Source of the DNA: Geosporobacter ferrireducens
GTDB lineage: Bacteria; Bacillota; Clostridia; Peptostreptococcales; Thermotaleaceae
Direction: 5' to 3'
DNA: 64,000 nucleotides
NCBI RefSeq assembly: GCF_001750685.1
Contig: NZ_CP017269.1
Coordinates: 806,001 to 870,000 of the forward strand
Below, piece by piece: positions 33,206 to 42,514 of this stretch. Made by a program: the position numbers and the translations under genes. Every line of letters starts with the position of its first letter. The first letter of the stretch is position 1. The notes beneath the pieces were generated by a model. That model was not told the origin of the DNA, did not search any database, and saw only the letters and a program-made list of their open reading frames with translations.

Positions 33206-34300
33206 TTATTCCTCTATAGTATAGGTCCGAATGCTTCTTTCTCCAACCTTATTGGGGTCCAATACCTCCTGATACTTCTCCGGTACTGTCACCGTATTGG
33301 GATCTCCATCAGATACGTAGCGGATACGGCTGCCTTTTTCAAATTGTGTCAGCCAATCGTATAAGCCTACGCCTTTTACGTATTTTTCAAGATCACTGGC
33401 ACGTACTCTGTGTATTGCTAAGGAATTAAAGTCCTTATGATAGGGTGATTTGTAAGGATCCCAGCCCACCTCCAGGATGGCTATATTTTGATAAGTAATG
33501 CCTTCATGGATTCCTTTTTCTAAATAGGACATTAGACTTTTATCTTTGGGTTTAGATCCAAAAGGCAATGCCAAGGTATCAATCCTATAATCCGGCAGTA
33601 CTTTTCCCACTAGATTCACGATTCCTGCCAGCTCCTTTTGAATTCTATCTGCATCCGCCTTCGTAAAGTCTACATGGGTAGCAGTATGATTTCCTATGTC
33701 CAGTCCTTTTTCTATTAAGTATTTTAATTTAAATTCTAGGTGCTCCTTTTGTCCGAAGGGTATATTGTCATTGATAAAGAAAGTTGCCTTCATTGGGAAA
33801 TCAGGATGCTCTTCATGAAATTTTTCTAATATTCCTACGGCACTGTCAGGGTCAATGATCCATTCTCCATTTTCTTTTTGCAGCATATTGAAGTTGTTTT
33901 GCCTTCCATCATCAAAAGTCAATACGACAGGGGTATATCCTGCTTCCGTAGTAATATTACCCGTTGCATAATCTTTTAAAGAAATAGGCCGATAACCTTT
34001 TTCATATAATACTTCTAAATCTCTCCTAAAATTCTCTGGTGTTCTTGCCCATTCTGCCTCAGGTTCTGCAATGTGATGATACATGAGTACCATAATTTGT
34101 CCAGCCTCATTCGGTTTAACCTGCTGTAAATCGATCTCTTTTATAGGTTCCTGAATTTGTGCCTCTTCTGGAGTAACAACTTCCTGAACAATCGGTTTCT
34201 CGGTCTCTTTTACAGTATTTTGTGAAGCAGAGCTGTTGCACCCAGTGATGCCGATCATTGCTGCAATAGCCATAGCAATTAATTTCTCATTTGTTTTCAT
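33206..34300 (-). CDS. polysaccharide deacetylase lipoprotein
   Basis: A 364-residue exported NodB-family deacetylase. The signal peptide ends in lipobox GITGC (Cys at about 21), so it is anchored outside the membrane. A short spacer rich in Glu/Gln follows. The catalytic domain has MVLMYHHIAE, VVLTFDDGRQNN (metal Asp pair), and IGNHTATH (HxxxH), with LPFGSK in the motif 3 place. Such enzymes remove acetyl groups from peptidoglycan or exopolysaccharide. It is unlinked to biosynthetic genes here. It has its own ribosome site GGAGGGGG. Confidence 0.88.
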   Translation of the reverse strand: MKTNEKLIAMAIAAMIGITGCNSSASQNTVKETEKPIVQEVVTPEEAQIQEPIKEIDLQQVKPNEAGQIMVLMYHHIAEPEAEWARTPENFRRDLEVLYEKGYRPISLKDYATGNITTEAGYTPVVLTFDDGRQNNFNMLQKENGEWIIDPDSAVGILEKFHEEHPDFPMKATFFINDNIPFGQKEHLEFKLKYLIEKGLDIGNHTATHVDFTKADADRIQKELAGIVNLVGKVLPDYRIDTLALPFGSKPKDKSLMSYLEKGIHEGITYQNIAILEVGWDPYKSPYHKDFNSLAIHRVRASDLEKYVKGVGLYDWLTQFEKGSRIRYVSDGDPNTVTVPEKYQEVLDPNKVGERSIRTYTIEE

Positions 34301-34418
34301 CTATAGGCCCCCTCCAATTGTTTTTCCTAAAATTCATTATATACCAGTATAATCCAAGAAACCAGCTGATTATAAACCAGAGTAATTAGTATTTTATTCC
34401 ATTCCGTTTTGATCTAAA

Positions 34419-34450
34419 GAATATTTTATTCTTTTCCCATCCATACTAAT
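34419..34450 (+). promoter_or_regulatory. sigma-E-like promoter upstream of the small basic protein gene
   Basis: GAATATTT, a 15-base spacer and CATACTAAT resemble the Bacillus sigma-E consensus (KMATATT...CATACANT). The predicted start near 34456 leaves a leader of about 44 bases. Confidence 0.4.
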
Positions 34451-34499
34451 AAAGAAGGATTCCAATGCTATTCAGCCGATAGAAAGGAAGTGTTTGCAC

Positions 34500-34688
34500 T
34501 TGTCTATTATCAGAAGCCAATATACTACGGTAAAAGGTGAAAGAACTGAGTTAGGCAGAAGAACCTATAAAATCGAAGACAGACATTTTCATAAAGAGGC
34601 TAAGTCACAAAAAGCGCAGTTAGAAAGTGGCCATTTTCATGGAATCCGGAAAGATGTAAAATTAAAAATGCATCGAAAATTAACATAG
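34500..34688 (+). CDS. 62-residue basic protein of unknown function
   Basis: TTG 34500 has AAAGGAAG nine bases upstream; a TTG at 34494 is too close to that site. The product MSIIRSQYTTVKGERTELGR continues with many Lys, Arg and His, including two repeats of the form H-F-H (DRHFHK and GHFHG), and ends LKMHRKLT. Net charge is strongly positive, with no hydrophobic segment. The gene is followed by a clean terminator and preceded by a sigma-E-like promoter, so it seems a genuine free-standing gene, perhaps made in the mother cell. No family recognised. Confidence 0.6.
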   Translation: MSIIRSQYTTVKGERTELGRRTYKIEDRHFHKEAKSQKAQLESGHFHGIRKDVKLKMHRKLT

Positions 34689-34715
34689 GGTAGAGCAATC
34701 TACCCTATCTTTTTA
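34687..34715 (+). terminator. terminator of the small basic protein gene
   Basis: GGGTAGA / TCTACCC stem around GCAA, then ATCTTTTT. Confidence 0.8.
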
Positions 34716-34726
34716 TTATCTTTTTA

Positions 34727-35416
34727 TTATCTTTTTATTATTTTTCTGCCCATAGGACAGGATTTTACGCAGATTCCGCAGACCGAACCTCTTCCGATAT
34801 GTTGATAATGCTGATGCATATGGGTACTACAGGCTTGCGCATCGAAGAGTTCTTCCCGTGGGATTCCAGGCTCCCATTGATTTCCACGAATGGCTAGTGC
34901 AGGGCAGTTTTCAACGCACTTTCTGCAGTTTCCGCACTGCGATGTATCCATAGGCACATCGTACTTCGGTATCCAATCGGTTAGAACGGTTCCTAATCGA
35001 ACTCTAGGACCGAATTCTGGAGTAATCAGACAGGCACTTTTGCCAATCCATCCTAGACCTGCTCTTGTAGCTACAGTTTTATGTGGAAACACACCTTTAT
35101 AAGTTTTTCCGTCTATATTTAGGGATTGTGAAGCTGCAATAGGCATAACTAAATATCCATCATTTTGCAGCACAGTAGCAATTTTTAATGTTACCTGATC
35201 GATGAAGGCATTTACCGTTCTGTAATGATGAAAATAAGTATGAGTAGGTGATTTTTGAATTTGACTAATGATTTCATCAGAAAGTCTAATAGCTATAGAA
35301 ATCCCGGTCTTTAGGTGCATATATTCTTCCGGTAACAACATGCTTAAATCTGCATATCCGACTTTTGCAGCACCCCACTCTAAAATTTTTTGTTTTAGTC
35401 CATCTGCTTTTTCCAT
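34727..35416 (-). CDS. QueG-like double-cluster 4Fe-4S protein
   Basis: A 229-residue protein related to epoxyqueuosine reductase. The C-terminal ferredoxin part has two sets of cysteines, CGNCRKCVENCP near residue 161 and CGICVKSCP near 216, able to hold two 4Fe-4S clusters. The middle, HKTVATRAGLGWIGKSACLITPEFGPRVRLGTVLTD, is the family core. It is much shorter than QueG (about 310-380), and the N-terminal cobalamin-binding part is reduced, so true epoxyqueuosine reduction is doubtful. Probably an iron-sulfur redox protein of the same superfamily. Start ATG 35416 is preceded by GGGGGGAAGA. Confidence 0.8.
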   Translation of the reverse strand: MEKADGLKQKILEWGAAKVGYADLSMLLPEEYMHLKTGISIAIRLSDEIISQIQKSPTHTYFHHYRTVNAFIDQVTLKIATVLQNDGYLVMPIAASQSLNIDGKTYKGVFPHKTVATRAGLGWIGKSACLITPEFGPRVRLGTVLTDWIPKYDVPMDTSQCGNCRKCVENCPALAIRGNQWEPGIPREELFDAQACSTHMHQHYQHIGRGSVCGICVKSCPMGRKIIKR

Positions 35417-35430
35417 TCATTCTTCCCCCC

Positions 35431-35589
35431 ATTAAAAATTTTTAAAAAATGTACTCTTATAAGTTGCAATAAATAGGTTACATCCGCTATGCCACGGGGA
35501 CAGTTCCTCAGGCACATAAAAAACATCTGTGCCAGACGAACTGTCCCCATGACTCCGCTATTAAAATTTTTTAAAAAACGCACTCTATT
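35431..35589. repeat. inverted-repeat element flanked by imperfect direct repeats
   Basis: Arms GGGGACAGTTC..GGCACA (35496-35516) and TGTGCC..GAACTGTCCCC (35528-35548) face each other. Outside them are imperfect 30-base direct repeats starting ATTAAAAATTTTTAAAAAAT at 35431 and ATTAAAATTTTTTAAAAAAC at 35560. The gap 35417-35755 otherwise shows no gene. Confidence 0.6.
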
Positions 35590-35755
35590 TAGTTAAATTT
35601 TGTCAATCTAATATTCATATGCATCTTAACCAGATATTATACCTTATTACATAATATACTAACATATTTCATGATTTCAGTGGTTAAATTAATAGTACAA
35701 CATCAAAAGATGTTGATAACGGATAATAACTACTAACCAATAGGAGGGAAATTTT

Positions 35756-35959
35756 ATGGCAAACAGAAATAGAGCTGTCGTACCCGAAGCAAGAACAGCA
35801 TTAAATCAAATGAAACTTGAGATTGCTGGAGAGCTTGGAATTTCTAACTATGAATCAATAGATAAAGGAAACTTAACTGCACGACAAAATGGATATGTTG
35901 GCGGTTATATGACTAAAAGATTGGTTGAAACAGCTGAAAGAAGCTTAGCTGGAAAGTAG
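35756..35959 (+). CDS. alpha/beta-type small acid-soluble spore protein
   Basis: A 67-residue classical alpha/beta SASP that saturates spore DNA. It has the GPR protease site region LKLEIAGELGI-like (here MKLEIAGELGISNY) and the second conserved block GNLTARQNGYVGGYMTKRLVE. ATG 35756 follows GGAGGG. Monocistronic with its own terminator. A possible sigma-G promoter (TCATG, 17 bases, AATAGTA, about 35671-35699) is a poor match compared with that of the other SASP gene at 11460. Confidence 0.96.
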   Translation: MANRNRAVVPEARTALNQMKLEIAGELGISNYESIDKGNLTARQNGYVGGYMTKRLVETAERSLAGK

Positions 35960-35968
35960 TTCTAATAA

Positions 35969-36013
35969 AATTAAAAGGAGAAAGGTTCAAACCTTTCTCC
36001 TTTTAATTTTATG
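35969..36013 (+). terminator. terminator of the SASP gene
   Basis: TTAAAAGGAGAAAGGTT / AACCTTTCTCCTTTTAA stem with a CA loop centre, followed by TTTTA. Confidence 0.85.
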
Positions 36014-36099
36014 ATTCAAAAATCAATTTTGTATGCTATAATCATAATAAGTGATGGAAACAAAATACAGTTTATAGATTATCAAAAGCAGGTGAGAGA

Positions 36100-36627
36100 A
36101 TGTTTTATAATAATACACAACAGTTAGCCGAACATAAACTTTTATTGCTATATATATTAGATCGCTTTGAAATTCCTTTGACCAATACACAGTTTACTCA
36201 GTTTGTAATGGAAAGGGATTATATGAACTATTTTTTACTGCAACAATTTTTAGGTGAATTGGTTTCTTCCAGCATGTTGGAGTATAGTGAAAGTGAGGGT
36301 AATTTTTTTTACCTTATAACAGAAAAGGGCAAAAATACCCTTCAATTTTTTCGGGATCGTCTTTCTGATGAGTTGACAAACACCTTAGATCATGCTGTAG
36401 AAATGAAGAAACAAATACTTCTAAAGGAAATGCAAATACTGGCAGACTATACGAAGAAAAAAGAAAATGAATATGTTGTTGATCTAAAAGTAATCGAAAA
36501 TGATATTGTACTTATTGATTTAAAGCTGAATGTAGTATCAAATAAATATGCAAAAGAGATTTGCGATAAATGGAAGCAAGATGCACCTAAACTTTATGGT
36601 GAGATTATACATCTTCTAATCCAGTAA
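36100..36627 (+). CDS. DUF4364 family winged-helix protein
   Basis: A 175-residue protein matching DUF4364, common in Clostridia. Residues about 8-90 have the look of a PadR/MarR-like winged helix (LAEHKLLLLYILDRFEIPLTNTQFTQFVM...LVSSSMLEY...YLITEKGKNTLQFF). The second half is helical then beta-rich, probably a dimerisation domain. Likely a DNA-binding regulator, but targets are unknown. ATG 36100 has a GGTGAGAG site. Monocistronic, convergent with the YVTN gene. Confidence 0.85.
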   Translation: MFYNNTQQLAEHKLLLLYILDRFEIPLTNTQFTQFVMERDYMNYFLLQQFLGELVSSSMLEYSESEGNFFYLITEKGKNTLQFFRDRLSDELTNTLDHAVEMKKQILLKEMQILADYTKKKENEYVVDLKVIENDIVLIDLKLNVVSNKYAKEICDKWKQDAPKLYGEIIHLLIQ

Positions 36628-36660
36628 AAGTCCTTTATTTTTCTAAAATAAAGGACTTTT
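36626..36660. terminator. bidirectional terminator between DUF4364 and YVTN genes
   Basis: AAAAGTCCTTTATTTT / AAAATAAAGGACTTTT stem around TCT. Confidence 0.88.
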
Positions 36661-37603
36661 ATATACATAACATTCCATTGGGTTCAATCCCTACAGGAAT
36701 CTGTTCCAATAGCTTTAGATTCATTAAGTCTACCACCGAGAGCGTGTTATCCTGTATATTCGCAGTCAGCAAATATCTTCCATCTGCACTCTTTCCAATA
36801 CAACCCGGCATCCTTCCAACATCAATTCGCTCTATTACTTTTTGGCTCTGAATTTCCAAAACATTAATTGCATTCATCTCTGTATCAGCTATATATAAAT
36901 AGAGTCCCTGATCATCAATTACTGCCTCCATCGGCATTTTACCAACAGTGATCCTGTGAATAATGCTGTAGTTGGTCAATTCAACCACAGATATACTACC
37001 CTTTTCCATTAATGTATATCCGGTATTGATAATATAAAGCAGTTTTCCATCTCTGCTAAGGGTAATATGATAGGGCTGAGGAGGTGTCAAAATTGTCCTT
37101 TCTTGTTCGTTACTGTTTGTATCAATCACTGTCAAAGAATGAGCATCTACGTTTACCACATATAGCTTCTTCTCATCCAGACTAAGCTTCATATCATGGG
37201 GCATGGCACCTACTGGAATCTGCGCTAAAGGCGCGCTGGTTTCTAAATCAATGGCAGAAACTGAATTTGAATCACTATTCACCACATAGAGAGTTTTATT
37301 TTTTTTACACATCTGTAAATGAGTAGGGCAGCTGCCTACGCATATATCATCAATCACTTTGTTTTTTATTATATCTACAATACTAATCGTAGCATTATGG
37401 GAATTTGCAGTATAAATATACTGTTTGTTATAGTCTATTACCATATGGTGTGGTCCAAGGGTTGGCTTTCGAATACCCCTCAGAGTTATACCCTGCTGCA
37501 ATCCAATCTTTCCGATTTGCTGCAACTTATTCAAGTCAACAATCGAAATAGAATCTTCTCCTGTATTACAAATATAAACTTTGCTTTCCATGCCATTTCC
37601 CAT
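36659..37603 (-). CDS. YVTN-repeat beta-propeller protein (YncE-like)
   Basis: A 314-residue protein of seven approximately 42-residue repeats, each ending near V.VIDL or similar (KVYICNTGEDSISIVDL, YIYTANSHNATISIVDI, TLYVVNSDSNSVSAIDL, KLYVVNVDAHSLTVIDT and so on). This is the 40-residue YVTN beta-propeller. There is no signal peptide, so it may be cytoplasmic, unlike most exported relatives. The role of such proteins is generally unknown; ligand binding or surface scaffolding is proposed. ATG 37603 follows GAGGTGATGG. Monocistronic. Confidence 0.87.
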   Translation of the reverse strand: MGNGMESKVYICNTGEDSISIVDLNKLQQIGKIGLQQGITLRGIRKPTLGPHHMVIDYNKQYIYTANSHNATISIVDIIKNKVIDDICVGSCPTHLQMCKKNKTLYVVNSDSNSVSAIDLETSAPLAQIPVGAMPHDMKLSLDEKKLYVVNVDAHSLTVIDTNSNEQERTILTPPQPYHITLSRDGKLLYIINTGYTLMEKGSISVVELTNYSIIHRITVGKMPMEAVIDDQGLYLYIADTEMNAINVLEIQSQKVIERIDVGRMPGCIGKSADGRYLLTANIQDNTLSVVDLMNLKLLEQIPVGIEPNGMLCI

Positions 37604-37737
37604 CCCATCACCTCGTAGAAAAGACAGTTTTCATAATAAAATTAATTTATTATCATCATATGCACTTCTTCTATTGTTGTGAGATGTTTTTTAAATAAAC
37701 ACCAGGACGAGGTGAATTCATAATGTTCCAAAATGAA

Positions 37738-37761
37738 ACGCCGTGGCATATGCCACGGCGT
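37738..37761. repeat. 24-base perfect palindrome
   Basis: Centred on GGCATATGCC with no loop and no strong U-tract. It stands in the 246-base gap between two minus-strand genes, which otherwise shows nothing. Confidence 0.55.
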
Positions 37762-37849
37762 ATAATAGAAAGCGATAATCTTGAAACGATTCGCGCTTCA
37801 GAATAATACAGATTTTCCCAATCAAAATCTATTCAAAATTAAATTTCTA

Positions 37850-38053
37850 TTATCGGTAGAAAATCCGCTCGTATAGTATTTCCTTAGGACACTCTAATTT
37901 TCGAATTTTCGCCTCTCGAATCAGTTGGTCACACAAATGGGAAATTTCTCTATTATCAGGGCCTTTCTTCAGATGATCAAAGGTACTATAGATCTTTTCG
38001 ATCAGCTCTCTATCATTCATTCTCTTAAAGGGTCTGAATAAGATCACTGTCAT
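37850..38053 (-). CDS. 67-residue protein of unknown function
   Basis: ATG 38053 has GGAGGGG six bases upstream; a longer in-frame extension to 38113 lacks such a site. The product MTVILFRPFKRMNDRELIEK continues as a helical, charged small protein with two cysteines (HLCDQLI, LECPKEI). It begins 111 bases after the folC stop on the same strand. I do not recognise the family. Good ribosome site and normal codon use argue that it is real. Confidence 0.6.
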   Translation of the reverse strand: MTVILFRPFKRMNDRELIEKIYSTFDHLKKGPDNREISHLCDQLIREAKIRKLECPKEILYERIFYR

Positions 38054-38163
38054 TCTGTCCCCTCCATTCTCATATATTTCCAAATATATGCGTAGGAAAG
38101 AAAAATATGACAAGCTTTCTATTATATGCTGTTAAAAAGCATCGGCACCCTAAATATTTTTCA

Positions 38164-39465
38164 TCATTTTCTAGTACGCAAAATTGTTCTTACATCTCCA
38201 ATCATATATAGGGAACCACAGAAAACAATAACATCCTCTTCTCCAGCCAACTCAAAGGCAGCCTCTACGGCCTGAGGTATTTCTGCTTCTTTCCTTATAG
38301 GCTTGTTGTACAGCATCACTTTTTCTGCCAGCTTATCTACAGGCAGAGCTCTCTCGTTATTGGGCTGTGTAAGAACAACTTGATCCGCCAAAGGTATCAT
38401 CTCACTTAACATTCCACTAACATCCTTATCTCCCAATATTGCTATCACAAGCAGTATTTTCTTATGCGCGTAAAGTTTTGTCAGTGCCTTTTTTAGGGCA
38501 ATAATTCCATGGATATTATGGGCTCCATCAATAAGCACGGTTGGATTTTTCTTCATAATCTCCAATCGCCCCGGCCAAACCGCCTTTTTAAAACCTTCAT
38601 AAAGCGCTTCCCTCGAGATTGGAATGTGATGTTCGTCCATTAACACGTTCAAAGCCGTTAGCGCCACAGTAGCATTTTGGGTTTGATGCTCTCCTAGGAG
38701 GGAGATGGATAAATTTTCAAACTTTTCTTCTCCGCAATAAGTATTGAAGCATTGGCCTTCTTCATCGTATTTTAAGAGTTCAATACGATCTATGGCGGCC
38801 ACACGAAGATTTGAATGTTGTTGTGCAGAAACCTCCTGTATAACCTTCATCGCTTCCTCTTTTTGTGGGTAAGATACAACAAAACTGTTTTTCTTTATGA
38901 TACCTGCCTTTTCATAGGCGATTTTGTCCAGTGTATTTCCCAGATATTCTATATGATCAAAATCAATCGGTGTAATGACAGAAACAAGAGGATCATCAAT
39001 CACATTTGTAGAATCTCCCCGTCCTCCCAATCCGACTTCCAACACAAGGTAGTCAACCATTTGCCGTTTAAAATACTCAAAGCCGATGGCCGTAACCACT
39101 TCAAACTCAGTAGGATGATTCATTCCTGAAGCAAGCATTTCCTCAACTTTTTCTTTGGTAAATGCAGTGATTTCCGCCAATTCCCCTTTAGGTATGTTCA
39201 TACCGTTCACTCTTATTCTTTCAGTGAATTCTTCTAAAAAAGGAGATGTATATAAACCTACTTTATAGCCTTGTTCTACCAATACAGAACTAATAAAGGA
39301 AGATGTAGAACCTTTCCCATTTGTACCGGCTACATGGATTACTTTAAGCCCTTCATGGGGATTACCCATTAGATTTAATAGATATTTTATATTTTCCAAT
39401 CCCAATTTACTGCCGAATTTATAAACACTTGAAATATATTCTAGTGCCTCTTGATAGTTCATCAT
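38164..39465 (-). CDS. folC: folylpolyglutamate synthase / dihydrofolate synthase
   Basis: A 433-residue Mur-ligase-fold enzyme that adds glutamate to dihydropteroate or folates. ATP loop AGTNGKGS at 46-53, the omega loop TSPFLEEFTERIRVNG near residue 74, the carbamate or metal region EVGLGGRGDSTNVID near 142, and the C-terminal domain PGRLEIM...DGAHN near 298 are all present. Full length. The start is at MMNYQEAL. Downstream of valS with a dispersed palindromic repeat in the 135-base gap; the two are often adjacent in Firmicutes. Confidence 0.95.
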   Translation of the reverse strand: MMNYQEALEYISSVYKFGSKLGLENIKYLLNLMGNPHEGLKVIHVAGTNGKGSTSSFISSVLVEQGYKVGLYTSPFLEEFTERIRVNGMNIPKGELAEITAFTKEKVEEMLASGMNHPTEFEVVTAIGFEYFKRQMVDYLVLEVGLGGRGDSTNVIDDPLVSVITPIDFDHIEYLGNTLDKIAYEKAGIIKKNSFVVSYPQKEEAMKVIQEVSAQQHSNLRVAAIDRIELLKYDEEGQCFNTYCGEEKFENLSISLLGEHQTQNATVALTALNVLMDEHHIPISREALYEGFKKAVWPGRLEIMKKNPTVLIDGAHNIHGIIALKKALTKLYAHKKILLVIAILGDKDVSGMLSEMIPLADQVVLTQPNNERALPVDKLAEKVMLYNKPIRKEAEIPQAVEAAFELAGEEDVIVFCGSLYMIGDVRTILRTRK

Positions 39466-39515
39466 AACGCCCCCTGTATGTTATTGATCTTCGCTTTACA
39501 AGTAAAATGTATTTA

Positions 39516-39577
39516 TGTAGGGGCAGACCTACTTGTCTGCCCGCTTTTCCGAGACGACATATAGAACCTTCCCTACA
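39516..39577. repeat. palindromic MITE-like repeat, copy 3
   Basis: TGTAGGGGCAGACC begins and CCCTACA ends the element. Internal palindrome GGGCAGAC/GTCTGCCC matches that at 22096, and GTCTGCCCGCTTTTCCGAGA matches the copy at 46860. Confidence 0.75.
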
Positions 39578-39600
39578 TTTGTCCTGGTCTTTAGGTTATA

Positions 39601-42264
39601 TTATTTCTTCTTGCTCTTCATGGCTTTCAGTCTTTCCAGTACCTTATCCATCATCTGTTGGTAAGATGCCTGCTTGCCTTTTTCTTCATCTATCAAAGAG
39701 GCAGGTGCCTTTGCCAGAAAACCTTCATTGGATAATTTTCCAGTTACGCGCTTCAGCTCACCTTCCAATTTTGCTCTTTCTTTTTCAAGTCTGTCAATTT
39801 CTTTTTCCAAATCTACCAGATCATCTAAAGGCAAGAAGATTTCAACCCCTGGTACAATCGCTGATACTGCATCCTCTGGTATATCTTTTTTGTCTTTTTG
39901 CAGTACTACTTCGGAAGCTCCAGCCAGGGTTAAAAAGTAGTTTTTGCCCATTTCCATTGACACATAGGCACTTTCTGCTGATGCAACAAGAATTACTTTA
40001 GCTTTTCTAGAAGGTATTACATTCATCTCTGCACGGATATTTCGAATACTGCGGATAGCGTCCATTACTAGATCCATAGCCTGCTCCTGTACCGTAAAAT
40101 CTAATTCTGTGTCCGTTTTAGGCCATGGTGCCACCATAATGCTCTCTTCCTTCGTGGTAGGCAGATGCTGCCAAATCTCCTCTGTAATAAAAGGCATAAA
40201 AGGATGCAATAGTTTAAGTATATTTTCTAATACAAGTGTAAGGGTATAAAGTGCCGTCTTCTTTGAAGCTATATCCTCACCATATAAACGTGGTTTTACC
40301 AGCTCGATATACCAATCACAATACTCACTCCAAGTAAAATCGTATACTTTTTGTACTGCCATTCCCAGTTCAAACTTATCCAAGTTATCTGTAATTTCTT
40401 TGATAACTTTGTTCATTCTAGATAAAATCCATTGGTCTGCCAAAGTTAAATTTGCCATTGCCTGACTGCGGTCAAAATTTACATCCTCTAGGTTCATTAG
40501 TACAAATCTCGTAGCATTCCAGAGCTTGTTTGCAAAATTCCGACTGGCTTCTACCCGTTCCATATAAAAACGCATATCATTACCAGGACTGTTTCCAGTA
40601 GCAAGGGTCATCCGTAGGGCATCGGCACCATACTGATCGATAATATCCAGCGGATCTATGCCGTTTCCCAAGGATTTACTCATTTTTCTTCCTTGCGCAT
40701 CCCTTACGAGGCCATGAACAAAAACATATTTAAAGGGTACCTTTTTCATTTGCTCCAATCCAGAAAAAGCCATCCGAACAACCCAGAAGAAAATAATATC
40801 ATATCCTGTCACCAATACATCCGTGGGATAAAAATACTTTAATTCTTCAGTATTCTCCGGCCAACCCAAAGTTGAGAAAGGCCATAGTGCTGAACTGAAC
40901 CATGTATCCAATACATCCTCATCCTGCTTAAACTGATGACTGCTGCATTTCGAACAGCTTTCAGGTGCTTTGGCGGCTACGGTGATTTCTCCACAATCCT
41001 GACAATAATAAGCAGGTATACGATGTCCCCACCACAACTGTCTTGAGATACACCAGTCCCGTATATTTTCCAGCCAATGCAGATAGGTCTTGCTAAAGCG
41101 TTCTGGTACAAATTTAATAGCACCACTTTGTACGGCTTCTATTGCAGGCTTAGCCAATTCTTCCATTTGTACAAACCATTGATCTGAAAGTCTTGGTTCT
41201 ACTATCGTGCTACATCGATAGCATATTCCTACATTATGCTGGTGTTCCTTTGTAGCCATCAGATAGCCTTGGTCCTGCAGATCCTTTACTAACGCTTTTC
41301 TACATTCGTAACGGTCCATTCCTGCGTACTTTCCCGCTTGTTCATTCATGGTCGCATCATCATGCATTACCGTAATCTGCTGTAGATTATGACGCAAACC
41401 TACTTCAAAATCATTAGGGTCATGGGCTGGAGTAATTTTAACTGCTCCAGTTCCAAATTCCTGATCGACATAATCATCCGCTATCACCGGAATCTCTCTA
41501 TTAACAATTGGTAAAATCAATGTTTTTCCGATAAGATGCTTGTATCGTTCGTCCTTTGGATGAACAGCTACAGCTGTATCTCCCAACATGGTTTCTGGTC
41601 TTGTAGTAGCAATCTCAATATATTCATCAGAATCCTTTACAGGGTATTTGACATGCCAAAAATGCCCTTGTTTCTCCTCGTGCTCTACTTCTGCATCGGA
41701 CAAAGATGTTTTACAATCAGGGCACCAGTTAATGAGTCGATTTCCTCGATAAATATATCCCTTTTCGTGTAATTTAATAAATACTTCCGTAACTGCCTTG
41801 CTACAACCTTCATCCATGGTAAACCGCTCTCTTTCCCAGTCACAGGAATTACCGAGCTTTTGCATTTGCTCTACGATTTTTCCACCATATTCATCCTTCC
41901 AAGCCCAGGCTCTTTGTAAAAAGCCTTCTCTTCCGACATCTTGCTTGCTTAGGCCTTCTTCTTTTTGGATTTTCTCAACTACCTTTACTTCCGTAGCTAT
42001 ACTGGCATGATCTGTTCCGGGAAGCCAAAGAGCCTCATATCCCTGCATTCGCTTCCATCGAATTAATATGTCCTGCAGCGTATGGTCTAACGCATGTCCC
42101 ATATGCAGCTGCCCTGTAATATTAGGTGGCGGCAATACAATCGTATAGGGTGTTTTCTCTGGATTTACTACTGCATGAAAATAACCCTTCGCCATCCAAT
42201 TTTCATATACCTTTTTTTCAAATTCTTGAGGGCTATAGGTTTTTTCTAAATTCTTCGCTGACAT
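39601..42264 (-). CDS. valS: valyl-tRNA synthetase
   Basis: A full-length 887-residue class I synthetase that charges tRNA-Val. HMGH signature at residues 54-57, editing (CP1) domain with [17 protein letters not shown], zinc-ribbon cysteines (CYRCS, CQDCG, CSKCS), KMSKS at 527-531, anticodon-binding helical domain, and the C-terminal coiled-coil arm [21 protein letters not shown]. The start ATG has AAAGGAG. Transcription comes through a T-box leader whose specifier reads GTA (Val), passing first through a small membrane-protein gene that overlaps its start by 19 bases. Confidence 0.97.
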   Translation of the reverse strand: MSAKNLEKTYSPQEFEKKVYENWMAKGYFHAVVNPEKTPYTIVLPPPNITGQLHMGHALDHTLQDILIRWKRMQGYEALWLPGTDHASIATEVKVVEKIQKEEGLSKQDVGREGFLQRAWAWKDEYGGKIVEQMQKLGNSCDWERERFTMDEGCSKAVTEVFIKLHEKGYIYRGNRLINWCPDCKTSLSDAEVEHEEKQGHFWHVKYPVKDSDEYIEIATTRPETMLGDTAVAVHPKDERYKHLIGKTLILPIVNREIPVIADDYVDQEFGTGAVKITPAHDPNDFEVGLRHNLQQITVMHDDATMNEQAGKYAGMDRYECRKALVKDLQDQGYLMATKEHQHNVGICYRCSTIVEPRLSDQWFVQMEELAKPAIEAVQSGAIKFVPERFSKTYLHWLENIRDWCISRQLWWGHRIPAYYCQDCGEITVAAKAPESCSKCSSHQFKQDEDVLDTWFSSALWPFSTLGWPENTEELKYFYPTDVLVTGYDIIFFWVVRMAFSGLEQMKKVPFKYVFVHGLVRDAQGRKMSKSLGNGIDPLDIIDQYGADALRMTLATGNSPGNDMRFYMERVEASRNFANKLWNATRFVLMNLEDVNFDRSQAMANLTLADQWILSRMNKVIKEITDNLDKFELGMAVQKVYDFTWSEYCDWYIELVKPRLYGEDIASKKTALYTLTLVLENILKLLHPFMPFITEEIWQHLPTTKEESIMVAPWPKTDTELDFTVQEQAMDLVMDAIRSIRNIRAEMNVIPSRKAKVILVASAESAYVSMEMGKNYFLTLAGASEVVLQKDKKDIPEDAVSAIVPGVEIFLPLDDLVDLEKEIDRLEKERAKLEGELKRVTGKLSNEGFLAKAPASLIDEEKGKQASYQQMMDKVLERLKAMKSKKK

Positions 42265-42488
42265 AACAGCACTCCTTTCTGTCTGCTAAATATTCTTATA
42301 AATTCTAATGTTCTTGGGAATTCTCCGGATAGAATCAGCCAAAAAGCCAGCAATGTCATAATCATTCCAATCGTCTTAATGATGACAACCGTATGCTGAT
42401 CGTTTTTGCCTATTATCCTTACAATCCATCTACTTCCATATACAAAGAAGCCTCCGAAAAACAGAAACACAATTCCTACAAAGAACAC
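42246..42488 (-). CDS. 80-residue two-helix membrane protein between T-box and valS
   Basis: GTG 42488 is preceded by GAGGTGG five bases upstream. The protein has two hydrophobic helices ([18 protein letters not shown] and [20 protein letters not shown]) separated by a basic loop, then a basic tail. Its 3' end overlaps the valS ribosome site and start by 19 bases, so translation would be coupled. No family recognised. Its place within the T-box transcript means it is made when Val-tRNA runs low. Confidence 0.6.
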   Translation of the reverse strand: MFFVGIVFLFFGGFFVYGSRWIVRIIGKNDQHTVVIIKTIGMIMTLLAFWLILSGEFPRTLEFIRIFSRQKGVLLCQRRI

Positions 42489-42514
42489 TATACCACCTCG
42501 AGCTTTCTGGTAAA

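Noticed and set aside
34727..35416. Assigning the gene as queG itself
   Set aside because: Only 229 residues, about 100 shorter than QueG; left as a QueG-like iron-sulfur protein.
39507..40001. A 164-codon + strand frame over the end of valS
   Set aside because: Covers the palindromic repeat and the valS C-terminal coding region in antisense; no start signals.
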